This document shows, in pieces, positions 14,374-20,636 of a stretch of DNA of 22,196 bases. Every line of letters starts with the position of its first letter. Position 1 is the first letter of the stretch. The notes beneath the pieces were generated by a model. That model worked only from the letters and a program-made list of their open reading frames with translations, was not told where the DNA came from and did no database searches. The stretch lies in NCBI GenBank assembly GCA_049967035.1, contig JBMFTM010000006.1, positions 1 to 22,196 of the forward strand, given 5' to 3'. The stretch comes from Acidifodinimicrobium sp049967035. GTDB taxonomy: Archaea > Nanobdellota > Nanobdellia > Parvarchaeales > Parvarchaeaceae. The translations under genes were made by a program, and so were the position numbers.

Positions 14374-14394
14374 GCCGACGAGGTATTCCATAAC
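14374..14394 (-). repeat. degenerate partial copy of the tRNA-Cys D-arm/anticodon region
   Basis: About 30-45 bases upstream of the tRNA on the minus strand, GTTATG-gaat-ACCTCGTC-GGC resembles GGTTATG-t-ACTCGTC-TGC of the tRNA itself. Its ATACCTCGT (plus 14378-14386) is also perfectly complementary over 9 bases to ACGAGGTAT of the 3' exon (plus 14263-14271). Confidence 0.4.
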
Positions 14395-14479
14395 ATTTAA
14401 TCTCGTTAATAAATTTAAAACCTTTAATTCAATGAAGACCGCACATGGCTAAAGATCTGTATCCGATGAAGCCGATGAA

Positions 14480-15871
14480 CTATGACACATGATTTCTTTT
14501 CTTTACGATGATGTAATCACCATCTTCTAAATCTACGACGTTGTATCCATTATTCAGTATCTCCTTCCTGATAGCGTCTGCCTCAGACCACTTTGACTCC
14601 TTTCTCAATTCTTTTCTTTTTTCTGCTAGTTCTACTACATCTTTGTTTATGTCAACTTTATCAATGACTCCAAGCACTTTATCCATCTTCATTAAGGTAT
14701 CAATAATCTTTTTTTTCTCTGGCTTGCCTATCCTCCCCTCCTTTATCCTTATATTAGCCAGATCCAATAGCTTGAAAAATTGGGCCAAAGCAGAATGTGT
14801 ATCGAAATCATCCGACAGCGCTTCATCAAATTTTGAGTATATAGTATCAACCTCTTCATTTATCTGAACGCTATCCGATTCATTCAATTTTTCCAAGAGT
14901 TTAAATGAGATATTTATATCATTTAGCGTCTTCTCATACCTTTTCAAGTTGTCCATAGTGAAGTCCAGTTTATCTCTGTAGTTTGAATCCAAGCACATGA
15001 GCCTAAACGACAATGGATCGAAGCCCATATCTTCCAAGTCTCTCAAAGTGTAAAAGTTGTGCAGGCTCTTTGACATTTTCCTGCCATCAACTAAGAGATG
15101 TTCAGAATGCACCCAATAGTTCACAAATTTCTTGCCAGTATAAGCCTCGCTTTGGGCTATTTCATTCTCGTGGTGCGGGAAAATTAAGTCCACACCGCCG
15201 CAGTGAATATCCAAAGTATCACCTAAGAACCTATTGCTCATTGCCGAGCACTCTATGTGCCACCCTGGCCTTCCTTTGCCTATGCTTGCATCCCAAAAAA
15301 CATCGCCGTCTTTCTCATCCCAGAATTTCCACAAGGCAAAATCGGATATCGACATCTTGTCATATTCATCCGACTTTATCCTAGAAAGTCCCTGCCCCAC
15401 CTTCACGCCAGATAGCTTACCATAATCTTTGAACTTCTCTATACTGTAGTAAACCCCGTCTTCAGCTTTGTAGGCAAACCCTTTCTGGATGAGCACCTCT
15501 ATTATCTCCACCATTTTGTCTATGTTGTCAGTAGCTCTTGGATAGATGGTCGCCGGTTCTATCTTGACTTTCCCTATATCCTCAAAGAAAAATTCGGAGA
15601 ACATCTTTGTGTACCTGTATATGCCTGTCTTGGTCTCCATAGAATTTTTTATGATCTTGTCATCTACGTCGGTTATGTTTATGACTTGCTTCACCTCATA
15701 TCCGAAATGTTCAAAAATCCTCTTTATTATATCATAAAATATGAAGGTCCTTAAGTTCCCTATATGAACATAATCATATACTGTAGGCCCGCAGCAATAC
15801 ATCTTGACTTTACCTTTTTCTAGTGGGCTGAATGTTTCCTTTTCCTTTGTTAAGGTATTATAAATTATCAT
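14480..15871 (-). CDS. cysS: cysteinyl-tRNA synthetase
   Basis: 463 residues; class I synthetase that charges tRNA-Cys with cysteine. HIGN (36-39) replaces the HIGH motif and KMSKS is at 265-269. Zinc ligands are recognisable: C27 (YCCGPTVYD), C208 (WHIECSAM), H233 and E237 (FPHHENE). Length and the C-terminal anticodon-binding part match the standard bacterial-type enzyme. Its cognate tRNA-Cys follows downstream on the same strand. A palindromic TATA box about 28 bases before the start implies a leaderless transcript. CysRS genes have moved between bacteria and archaea repeatedly; together with the bacterial-looking tRNA this suggests, but does not prove, joint transfer. Confidence 0.95.
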   Translation of the reverse strand: MIIYNTLTKEKETFSPLEKGKVKMYCCGPTVYDYVHIGNLRTFIFYDIIKRIFEHFGYEVKQVINITDVDDKIIKNSMETKTGIYRYTKMFSEFFFEDIGKVKIEPATIYPRATDNIDKMVEIIEVLIQKGFAYKAEDGVYYSIEKFKDYGKLSGVKVGQGLSRIKSDEYDKMSISDFALWKFWDEKDGDVFWDASIGKGRPGWHIECSAMSNRFLGDTLDIHCGGVDLIFPHHENEIAQSEAYTGKKFVNYWVHSEHLLVDGRKMSKSLHNFYTLRDLEDMGFDPLSFRLMCLDSNYRDKLDFTMDNLKRYEKTLNDINISFKLLEKLNESDSVQINEEVDTIYSKFDEALSDDFDTHSALAQFFKLLDLANIRIKEGRIGKPEKKKIIDTLMKMDKVLGVIDKVDINKDVVELAEKRKELRKESKWSEADAIRKEILNNGYNVVDLEDGDYIIVKKRNHVS

Positions 15872-15893
15872 ACATTAATTAATGAATAACTTA

Positions 15894-15903
15894 ATTTATA
15901 AAT
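15894..15903. promoter_or_regulatory. palindromic TATA box shared by cysS and the 15925 gene
   Basis: The perfect 10-bp palindrome ATTTATAAAT is centred 27-28 bases from the cysS start (15871, minus) and 26-27 bases from the ATG at 15925 (plus). One TBP site placed symmetrically could drive leaderless transcripts in both directions. Confidence 0.55.
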
Positions 15904-15924
15904 AACAAATATTTTAGTTTGGAT

Positions 15925-16563
15925 ATGGGAATACTGTCTGGGGTAGGTAGGTACGTCGGCGGCCTTCTTTTATTTATGTTTCTTTCTTCTTTTATATTCC
16001 TATTTGCAATAAATTCGTCTGGGATACTGACCCCTCAATACACCAACAAGATAATAGCAAGTATGTACAACAGCAGTTTGAACTCAACTGAATTATCTGC
16101 CTTGAAGGGATTGAATTCAAGCTCATCTGGAGTTCTTGGCCTTCTGGCCGGCTCATCAGGCTCTGGCGGATCAAATCTGTTGGTCTCTCTCCTTAGTAGC
16201 TCCAAACTTTATGAGGAGGAGCTTCTATCACTTATATTCGCGGTAGTAGGGTTTGTGTTGGTTATCGTCTCCTCAAGCGGGGGAAGCAAATTCAAGAACA
16301 CCGGTAAGACTATACTTTCAATATCTATATTGACCGCTGCAACCGTGTTCGGGATATTCTATGTTTTTCTGCCTATGTTCAGCAGCATTGATTTGGATGG
16401 CGTATTGATAAAACTGCCACTAAGTCTTTTCTCCCCCTTCACTGATCAGGTTTTTCTCATAAGTGCCGCGCTTGCAGTGGCTAGCATCATGCTCTTGATT
16501 TTAGGTCATATGATTGATAGAAGGAGTACACCGATTAAGCCGGTGAGCCAACGCAAGCAATGA
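15925..16563 (+). CDS. hypothetical membrane protein with Ser/Gly-rich loop
   Basis: About 212 residues. A first membrane helix (about 10-32) is followed by a serine-, asparagine- and glycine-rich external loop (about 33-95, with NSS and NST sequons) and then three more helices (about 100-120, 130-150 and 175-197), ending in a basic tail. No family recognised. ATG 15925 is chosen over the in-frame TTG at 15919 because it lies 26 bases from the TATA centre. It is divergent from cysS and convergent with the coiled-coil gene at 16607. Confidence 0.65.
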   Translation: MGILSGVGRYVGGLLLFMFLSSFIFLFAINSSGILTPQYTNKIIASMYNSSLNSTELSALKGLNSSSSGVLGLLAGSSGSGGSNLLVSLLSSSKLYEEELLSLIFAVVGFVLVIVSSSGGSKFKNTGKTILSISILTAATVFGIFYVFLPMFSSIDLDGVLIKLPLSLFSPFTDQVFLISAALAVASIMLLILGHMIDRRSTPIKPVSQRKQ

Positions 16564-16606
16564 GCAAGAAGCGGTATTAGATTTCTGAGAGCTAATTCGA
16601 TGCTAT

Positions 16607-17236
16607 TTAAGCACCCGGCTTCTGACTTTTGAAGTCGCTTATCAAGTCTCTAAGCTCTTTTATGCTGTCACTCATCGCAGGAACCAGCTTGTCTATTACC
16701 TTGTTAAAGGCTTCCAATTCAACATTAACGTCCATCAAAGCTTTATTATATTCCTCTGTTTTTCCGATCATTACGTTCTGGATCGCATCCACCCTCTGCG
16801 AAAGCTTGTCAAGCTGCTCCAAGACACTGTGCGAGAAATCATCAACCCTCTTTAGATTATTCTTAAGAAACTCTATCTCTGAAGATGAGGTCTTCCATTT
16901 CTCCTCTATTATCTGCTCTAATATGGCTTGGATAGTATCAAGTGTCTCCTCGTTAATCGCGCCTTTTGGCTGATCTTGCTTCGCAGACTGCTGCTGTGTT
17001 GATTCTTCTATCTGCTGCTGAGGGGCTTGCTGTGCTACCTGAGTGGTGGATTGCTGCTGTGTCTGCTGCTGTGGTGCGCTTTTAGCCATCAGCGCCTGTC
17101 TTATCACAGAATTGTCGTAGCCCTGTTGCTTTAGGCTGTCAATTATGTCTTGATCACTCATACCTGCACTTACCATCCCAGATATGTCTGGTACGTTTGT
17201 TTCACCTTTTTTCTTGAAAGCATCTAATAAACTCAT
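16607..17236 (-). CDS. UBA-like/Gln-rich linker/coiled-coil protein
   Basis: About 209 residues. The N-terminus (MSLLDAFKKK) leads to a three-helix, UBA/CUE-like motif (about 24-50, SAGMSDQDIIDSLKQQGYDN and on). A linker very rich in glutamine follows (about 54-88), then a long coiled coil (about 95-205) with heptad spacing. Function unknown; the build suggests a scaffold or tether. ATG 17236 is used: it lies two bases past the stop of the upstream gene. An in-frame GTG at 17248 would add four residues. It forms an operon with the other coiled-coil gene at 17239-17610. Confidence 0.65.
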   Translation of the reverse strand: MSLLDAFKKKGETNVPDISGMVSAGMSDQDIIDSLKQQGYDNSVIRQALMAKSAPQQQTQQQSTTQVAQQAPQQQIEESTQQQSAKQDQPKGAINEETLDTIQAILEQIIEEKWKTSSSEIEFLKNNLKRVDDFSHSVLEQLDKLSQRVDAIQNVMIGKTEEYNKALMDVNVELEAFNKVIDKLVPAMSDSIKELRDLISDFKSQKPGA

Positions 17237-17238
17237 AT

Positions 17239-17610
17239 CTACGCCCACTTCTTACTGTTTAGGTAGTTATCCACTATTTTTATTACATCATCACGGCTTA
17301 AAAACCTTGAGGGATCAATCAGCGAAACGTACTTCTCAAGCACTCTCAGGTCCCGCTCCTTTGCAAAGTCCTCTGTTTGCTTTGAAAGCCTCAACAGCCT
17401 ATCATTTAATTCAAGTATCTTATTCTTCTCCTCGTTGACTTCTGCGAATATGTTCTGGAGCACTGTCTTTATCTCCGAATACTTGTCCATGTTGTTCTTG
17501 TCAACCATAGCAATTGTGTCTTTCATCTGCCCGAGCCTCTGCTCAAATATCTTTAAGGACTCTCTGAGCTCAATGACGCTTCTAACTAAGTTTTCCTGGT
17601 TCTGTTCCAT
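17239..17610 (-). CDS. coiled-coil protein
   Basis: 123 residues, no membrane helix or signal peptide. Residues 5-95 have continuous heptad character (leucine and isoleucine at a/d positions, charged elsewhere), followed by a short C-terminal segment with DPSRFLSRDDVIKIVDNYL. No family recognised. Pairing with the other coiled-coil gene suggests a hetero-oligomer. A resemblance in size and build to archaellum accessory FlaC/D/E-type proteins was considered, but no diagnostic motif was found. Confidence 0.65.
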   Translation of the reverse strand: MEQNQENLVRSVIELRESLKIFEQRLGQMKDTIAMVDKNNMDKYSEIKTVLQNIFAEVNEEKNKILELNDRLLRLSKQTEDFAKERDLRVLEKYVSLIDPSRFLSRDDVIKIVDNYLNSKKWA

Positions 17611-17877
17611 TCAAACTCTAAGAATTTGTACACATTTATTCTTTTCTCTATGGTTTTTTGCATTTGTTTCAAACAGATCAACAGCATGGACACCTAAGCT
17701 TGGCCACCGGTTGCACGGCTCACTCAAATTGCAATCATGGAGAGGAGCTTTATGAAGTTGGAACTGGGACAAGAGAGCTCGGCGTTTTTCAGCCTTCTCA
17801 GATTTATCTACATCAAAAAAAGCATAAATAACAGTGACACAAATGTATAAAAGGAGTTAGCGTCTGAGGTATAAGGT
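17611..17877. other. 267-bp divergent intergenic region
   Basis: Between the minus-strand coiled-coil gene and the S26e-like gene. It holds only reading frames without good starts, and a weak hairpin near 17773-17801 (GGC...GCC inside GAGA...TCTC). A TATA box (17846-17853) serves the plus-strand gene. I looked for tRNA halves and box C/D motifs and found none convincing. Confidence 0.5.
17846..17853 (+). promoter_or_regulatory. TATA box for the S26e-like gene
   Basis: TATAAAAG is centred about 28 bases before the ATG at 17878, predicting a leaderless or nearly leaderless transcript. Confidence 0.5.
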
Positions 17878-18222
17878 ATGAGTAAGAATATAAGGAGGGG
17901 CAGGATAGGCACGGTTCTGTGTGCGTCATGCGGCCAGAAAATAAGGAGAGACAGGGCTGTATACATGTACAAGGACGGGATAAAGGTTTATTACTGTCCG
18001 GATTGTGCGAAAAAGATCCATAGTTCAAAGCTATTCAAAGGTATCCCTAAATTTGCTAGAGGCAGGTCAAAGCCAACCACTAAGAGAAAATTCAGTGTCC
18101 TGCACCTTACAGAGACGGACGAGAACGCAGTTGAAAATGCGACCGGAGAGGACAAAATGCAGGAGGCTGCTGCACCTACAGAATCCGACACTGGGAACAA
18201 AGAAGAAAAAAAGGAGGAGTAA
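17878..18222 (+). CDS. small-subunit ribosomal protein eS26-like (zinc-binding)
   Basis: 114 residues. The GRIGTVLCASCGQKIRRDRAV opening (landmarks C15 and C18) and YYCPDCAKKIHSS (C40, C43) form a four-cysteine zinc site laid out like archaeal/eukaryotic S26e, which sits near the 3' end of 16S rRNA at the mRNA exit channel. The segment between the cysteine pairs is about 20 residues shorter than usual. The C-terminal ~30 residues are acidic and low-complexity (many E, D, A, T), which is unusual for a ribosomal protein. Another small zinc-ribbon protein is possible. The next gene starts 7 bases later. Confidence 0.65.
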   Translation: MSKNIRRGRIGTVLCASCGQKIRRDRAVYMYKDGIKVYYCPDCAKKIHSSKLFKGIPKFARGRSKPTTKRKFSVLHLTETDENAVENATGEDKMQEAAAPTESDTGNKEEKKEE

Positions 18223-18228
18223 GCTTCT

Positions 18229-19011
18229 ATGAGGATAAGGATAAAACTCAGTTTACTGTACCTTGTAATAGCACTGGTTCTTTTGGCTGTCATAGTTTAC
18301 TATCTGCAGGGCTATCTGCAGGTTAGCCATCCACAGTCCTCTCTCCCTACACCGATAATGTATGCTGTGGAGTATTTCAATGAGCAGTATTCCAACCAGA
18401 CTCTCCTTGTGCCTTCGCAGTACTACAATGAAACGATTGGATTAATGCGAAATAACAATGTATTAGCCGAGAATGACACAGAGTACGCAGAATTGATGTT
18501 TGGCAGCGCAAAAGCAAGTAAAACCGAGTTCGTTCTGACGGACCTTGGCTTGTTATATAATCTGTCTTACTTTTATGGGCTTATCGGCGAAACCGCCCCA
18601 TCTTTAGTTGAATTCTCCGGAAATTACTCTGTCAAAAACTACTCTGGTGCGTATCAGCAATGCCTTTCCTTCGTCGATAAGATTGACGCTTTTTACCTGT
18701 GCGGGGTCTATTATGGAAATACTAAGGTTGGAAACGCCACATTAGTACAATTCCCTGATAATTCTACCATATATGTAGCTAAGGGTACTTATTTCTTATT
18801 GCCTTCATCCACTACAACTTATACGCAATTCATTCCGACTACTACAGGGGCTGCGAATAGAGTTGATGGAGTGGTCTTTTCTTACATAGGCCGGGCGTCG
18901 TTTTACATTCCTCCTTCTTTGCTCAGCACAACGTTTGGCCGCAATGAATTTGCCGCCTCTAACAGCACGGTGTCTAACTTTTGGGGTGCGGAGATTATAA
19001 AAGTTAATTGA
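18229..19011 (+). CDS. membrane-anchored, sequon-rich extracellular protein
   Basis: 260 residues. A single N-terminal membrane helix (about 7-27) is preceded by basic residues, so the remaining ~230 residues probably face outside. They carry nine N-glycosylation sequons (NQT, NET, NDT, NLS, NYS twice, NAT, NST twice), a serine/threonine-rich run (SSTTTYTQ, about 194-201) and two cysteines close enough to pair (QQCLSF and YLCGVY). No catalytic motif recognised. GGAGG at the end of the S26e-like gene acts as the ribosome binding site, so the two form an operon, an odd pairing of ribosomal and surface protein. It may be a surface or S-layer-associated glycoprotein. Confidence 0.68.
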   Translation: MRIRIKLSLLYLVIALVLLAVIVYYLQGYLQVSHPQSSLPTPIMYAVEYFNEQYSNQTLLVPSQYYNETIGLMRNNNVLAENDTEYAELMFGSAKASKTEFVLTDLGLLYNLSYFYGLIGETAPSLVEFSGNYSVKNYSGAYQQCLSFVDKIDAFYLCGVYYGNTKVGNATLVQFPDNSTIYVAKGTYFLLPSSTTTYTQFIPTTTGAANRVDGVVFSYIGRASFYIPPSLLSTTFGRNEFAASNSTVSNFWGAEIIKVN

Positions 19012-19030
19012 ATTTGTAAAAATTACAAAA

Positions 19031-19041
19031 ATCTTTAAATA
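19031..19041 (+). promoter_or_regulatory. TATA-like box ahead of the Lrp-family gene
   Basis: TCTTTAAATAC lies about 45 bases before the ATG at 19081, giving a leader of roughly 20 nt that includes a weak purine stretch (cgaagg) next to the ATG. Confidence 0.4.
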
Positions 19042-19080
19042 CTCGCACTATGCTATAAGGGATATCTATAAAACGAAGGT

Positions 19081-19521
19081 ATGGCTGCGATTAAGGCGAT
19101 TGATATCGACATTCTGAATGAACTAAAAAGCAATTTAGATATTAAAGAAGTAGCCAAGAAGTTAGGTATGCGCGGTTCTACAATGTATTACCATTTTAAT
19201 AAACTTAGAAAAGATGGCTTCATAAAGGGTTACAGGGTCTCTTTCAAAGGGAGCGAACTAGGAGCAAGAAGAGAGTATATGTTTATACTCCTATCGCTAA
19301 CTTCCATAAACAAGAAAAACTCAGAAAAGCTGTTTAACCTTTTAAAGGATTACTCTGGCATCGTCCTGGATGTGTTCAGCATAAGTGGAAGCTGGGATTA
19401 TTTAATATCGGTCACTGGCAAAAGGGAAGACATAACCGAATTCCTCACCAAAGGACTGCACTCTTTAAAGAATATAAGAAGAACATACTCCATGCTCGTG
19501 ATAAATAAGGAGAATATTTAG
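19081..19521 (+). CDS. Lrp/AsnC-family transcriptional regulator
   Basis: 146 residues: an N-terminal helix-turn-helix (about 6-50; IDIDILNELKSNLDIKEVAK, then the recognition helix RGSTMYYHFNKLRKDGFIKGY) and a C-terminal ligand-binding RAM-like alpha/beta domain (about 65-140, with VLDVFSISGSWDYLISVTG). Such proteins assemble as dimers or octamers and sense amino acids or other metabolites. Targets are unknown. The stop codon lies two bases from the end of the permuted tRNA-Lys transcript, which is encoded on the opposite strand. Confidence 0.88.
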   Translation: MAAIKAIDIDILNELKSNLDIKEVAKKLGMRGSTMYYHFNKLRKDGFIKGYRVSFKGSELGARREYMFILLSLTSINKKNSEKLFNLLKDYSGIVLDVFSISGSWDYLISVTGKREDITEFLTKGLHSLKNIRRTYSMLVINKENI

Positions 19522-19530
19522 TGAGGGGCA

Positions 19531-19537
19531 ACGGATG
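19531..19537 (-). other. BHB motif, downstream strand (end of 5' half)
   Basis: CATC (positions 25-28, 19537-19534) forms the 4-bp central helix with GATG (19612-19609). The 3-nt bulge CGT (19533-19531) follows, with predicted cleavage after the G at 19532, which is tRNA position 30. Confidence 0.75.
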
Positions 19538-19601
19538 CTCTACCGAGTTGAGCTACGGGCGCTTGCGCTCGAGGGGATTTGAACCCCCAACCAACCGGTT
19601 A

Positions 19602-19612
19602 AAAGCTTCATC
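19602..19612 (-). other. BHB motif, upstream strand (start of 3' half)
   Basis: GATG (19612-19609) pairs with CATC. The 3-nt bulge AAG (19608-19606) follows, with predicted cleavage before the G at 19606 (position 31). CTTT (19605-19602, positions 32-35) can pair with AGAG (19541-19538, positions 21-24) as the inner helix, as expected for a 30/31 junction. Confidence 0.75.
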
Positions 19613-19642
19613 TGCTCCTCTAGTGATAATAAGTTTAGCTAG

Positions 19643-19651
19643 TATATTAAA
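19643..19651 (-). promoter_or_regulatory. TATA box for the permuted tRNA-Lys
   Basis: The minus-strand element TTTAATATA is centred about 27 bases upstream of the GAGGAGCA arm. Transcription would therefore start right at that arm and cover both tRNA halves in one RNA. Confidence 0.55.
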
Positions 19652-19709
19652 TTGATTATTAGCCTTGTCAATGGATAAACTATAAAACCAAGAAAATATA
19701 TGACTGCTT

Positions 19710-20630
19710 ATGAGAAGGCTATTAAACTTAAACACGATCACTTTGATCATCGGTCTTGTCTTATTAGTGTTGCTTATAAGTGAGTACAACTTTGCTGCTG
19801 CGATAAAGCAGATACAGAATGCGAGACTAATATTCTTAGTGTACACGTTCGTTGCTTTTTTAGCCTTTCCGTTATTGAGATTTATACCATGGTACTACGT
19901 CCTCAAAAAACTTGGAATAAAGCTTAGAAAAACAATAAACGTACTGACGATGTATGCCTTCTTTGGATTGGGGATAATACCTGCCGCTGCTGGCCAATTT
20001 GCCATTCTTAGAGGCCTGGAGCGGTTCAAAAAGAGATACAAATATTTTTCTGGAAATATCATCCTGTCGCTTACGCTTACAGACTTCTTAGCTGTTTCGA
20101 TTATAGCACTGATAAGTGCGGTGATTGTTTCAAAGTATATTGTCTATACCGTCGCAGTGGTAGCGATAGCCTATGCTATAGCGTCAGTATTTGGATTAAG
20201 CAAAACAAATGACCTCATACTGAGAGTGTCTAGAAAATTCAAGTTCCTGAAGAATTTGGTCAGATATATCGAGAAGATGAAGACCAATTCCGTGCTTTCT
20301 CAAAAGGACATACTGTACGAGACCTTTGCTTTCTTCCCGGCGCTTATAGCTGAAGGCTTGCTTATATTCTTTATACTTTTGGCCTTTAATCAAAATGTAA
20401 GCTTTGATATGTCAATCTTTATATTCAGCTTTTCCGCTGTAGTCGGTTTTATATCTATGATTCCATTTGGGATTGGGTCTATGGACGCAGTGATAGTCAC
20501 TTTGCTGCTAGCCAATGGCGTGCCGGGGATAATTTCAATCTCTACAGTTGTAATTTTCAGGGTCTTTAACACTATTTTACCTACCAGTGTCAGCTATGGT
20601 ATTTTTGCTTTTGTCAAGGATAAAAAATAA
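19710..20630 (+). CDS. lysylphosphatidylglycerol synthase TM region/UPF0104-type membrane protein
   Basis: 306 residues with about eight membrane helices. Two family marks are visible: GLGIIPAAAGQFAILRGLERF (about 86-106, counterpart of the PG-x-G-E-x-x-R motif) and FISMIPFGIGSMDAVIVTLLLANGV in the last third (landmarks MIPFGIGSMD). Members of this family act as lipid or lipid-linked sugar flippases, or as the membrane half of aminoacyl-lipid synthases. No soluble transferase domain is fused here, so a flippase-like role is more likely. Substrate unknown. It is a single-gene unit convergent with orc1/cdc6. Its promoter region is shared with the divergent permuted tRNA-Lys. Confidence 0.8.
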   Translation: MRRLLNLNTITLIIGLVLLVLLISEYNFAAAIKQIQNARLIFLVYTFVAFLAFPLLRFIPWYYVLKKLGIKLRKTINVLTMYAFFGLGIIPAAAGQFAILRGLERFKKRYKYFSGNIILSLTLTDFLAVSIIALISAVIVSKYIVYTVAVVAIAYAIASVFGLSKTNDLILRVSRKFKFLKNLVRYIEKMKTNSVLSQKDILYETFAFFPALIAEGLLIFFILLAFNQNVSFDMSIFIFSFSAVVGFISMIPFGIGSMDAVIVTLLLANGVPGIISISTVVIFRVFNTILPTSVSYGIFAFVKDKK

Positions 20631-20636
20631 GGGGGG

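Larger units (their letters stand above)
19523..19620 (-). tRNA. circularly permuted tRNA-Lys(UUU) gene, 3' half before 5' half
   Basis: On the minus strand the order is: GAGGAGCA leader arm (19620-19613), 3' half (19606-19564), one A (19563), 5' half (19562-19532), TGCCCCTC trailing arm (19530-19523). The 3' half supplies G31, loop CTTTTAA with anticodon TTT (19603-19601), CCGGT, variable loop TGGTT, T arm GGGGG/CCCCT around TTCAAAT, CGAGCGC and A73. The 5' half supplies GCGCCCG, TA, D arm GCTC/GAGC around AACTCGGTA, A26 and TCCG. Joined, they give a 74-nt tRNA-Lys with U27-U43 and C5-A68 as the only mismatches. The outer arms pair (7 of 8) and create a bulge-helix-bulge for splicing between positions 30 and 31. 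Neither half has its missing partner in the normal order nearby. Confidence 0.87.

Noticed and set aside
17435..17755. Plus-strand frame of 106 codons over the coiled-coil gene and intergenic region
   Set aside because: Most of it is antisense to the coiled-coil gene, composition is biased and no start signal precedes it.
17620..17877. Small RNA gene or tRNA half between the coiled-coil and S26e-like genes
   Set aside because: No acceptor, T-arm, box C/D or K-turn pattern could be put together on either strand; only a weak hairpin and a promoter are visible.
19523..19620. Two unrelated tRNA pseudogene fragments lying side by side
   Set aside because: The halves complete each other exactly at 30/31, share one transcript-sized unit with pairing ends and a TATA box, and together contain every tRNA element once. 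Random fragments would not do this.
19523..19620. Permuted tRNA-Gly(GCC), reading TTGCCC at the end of the 5' half as the anticodon loop
   Set aside because: It needs C at position 37, leaves a T-T mismatch inside the anticodon stem and ignores the good Lys loop CTTTTAA and CCGG stem. TGCCCCTC is better explained as the trailing arm pairing with GAGGAGCA.
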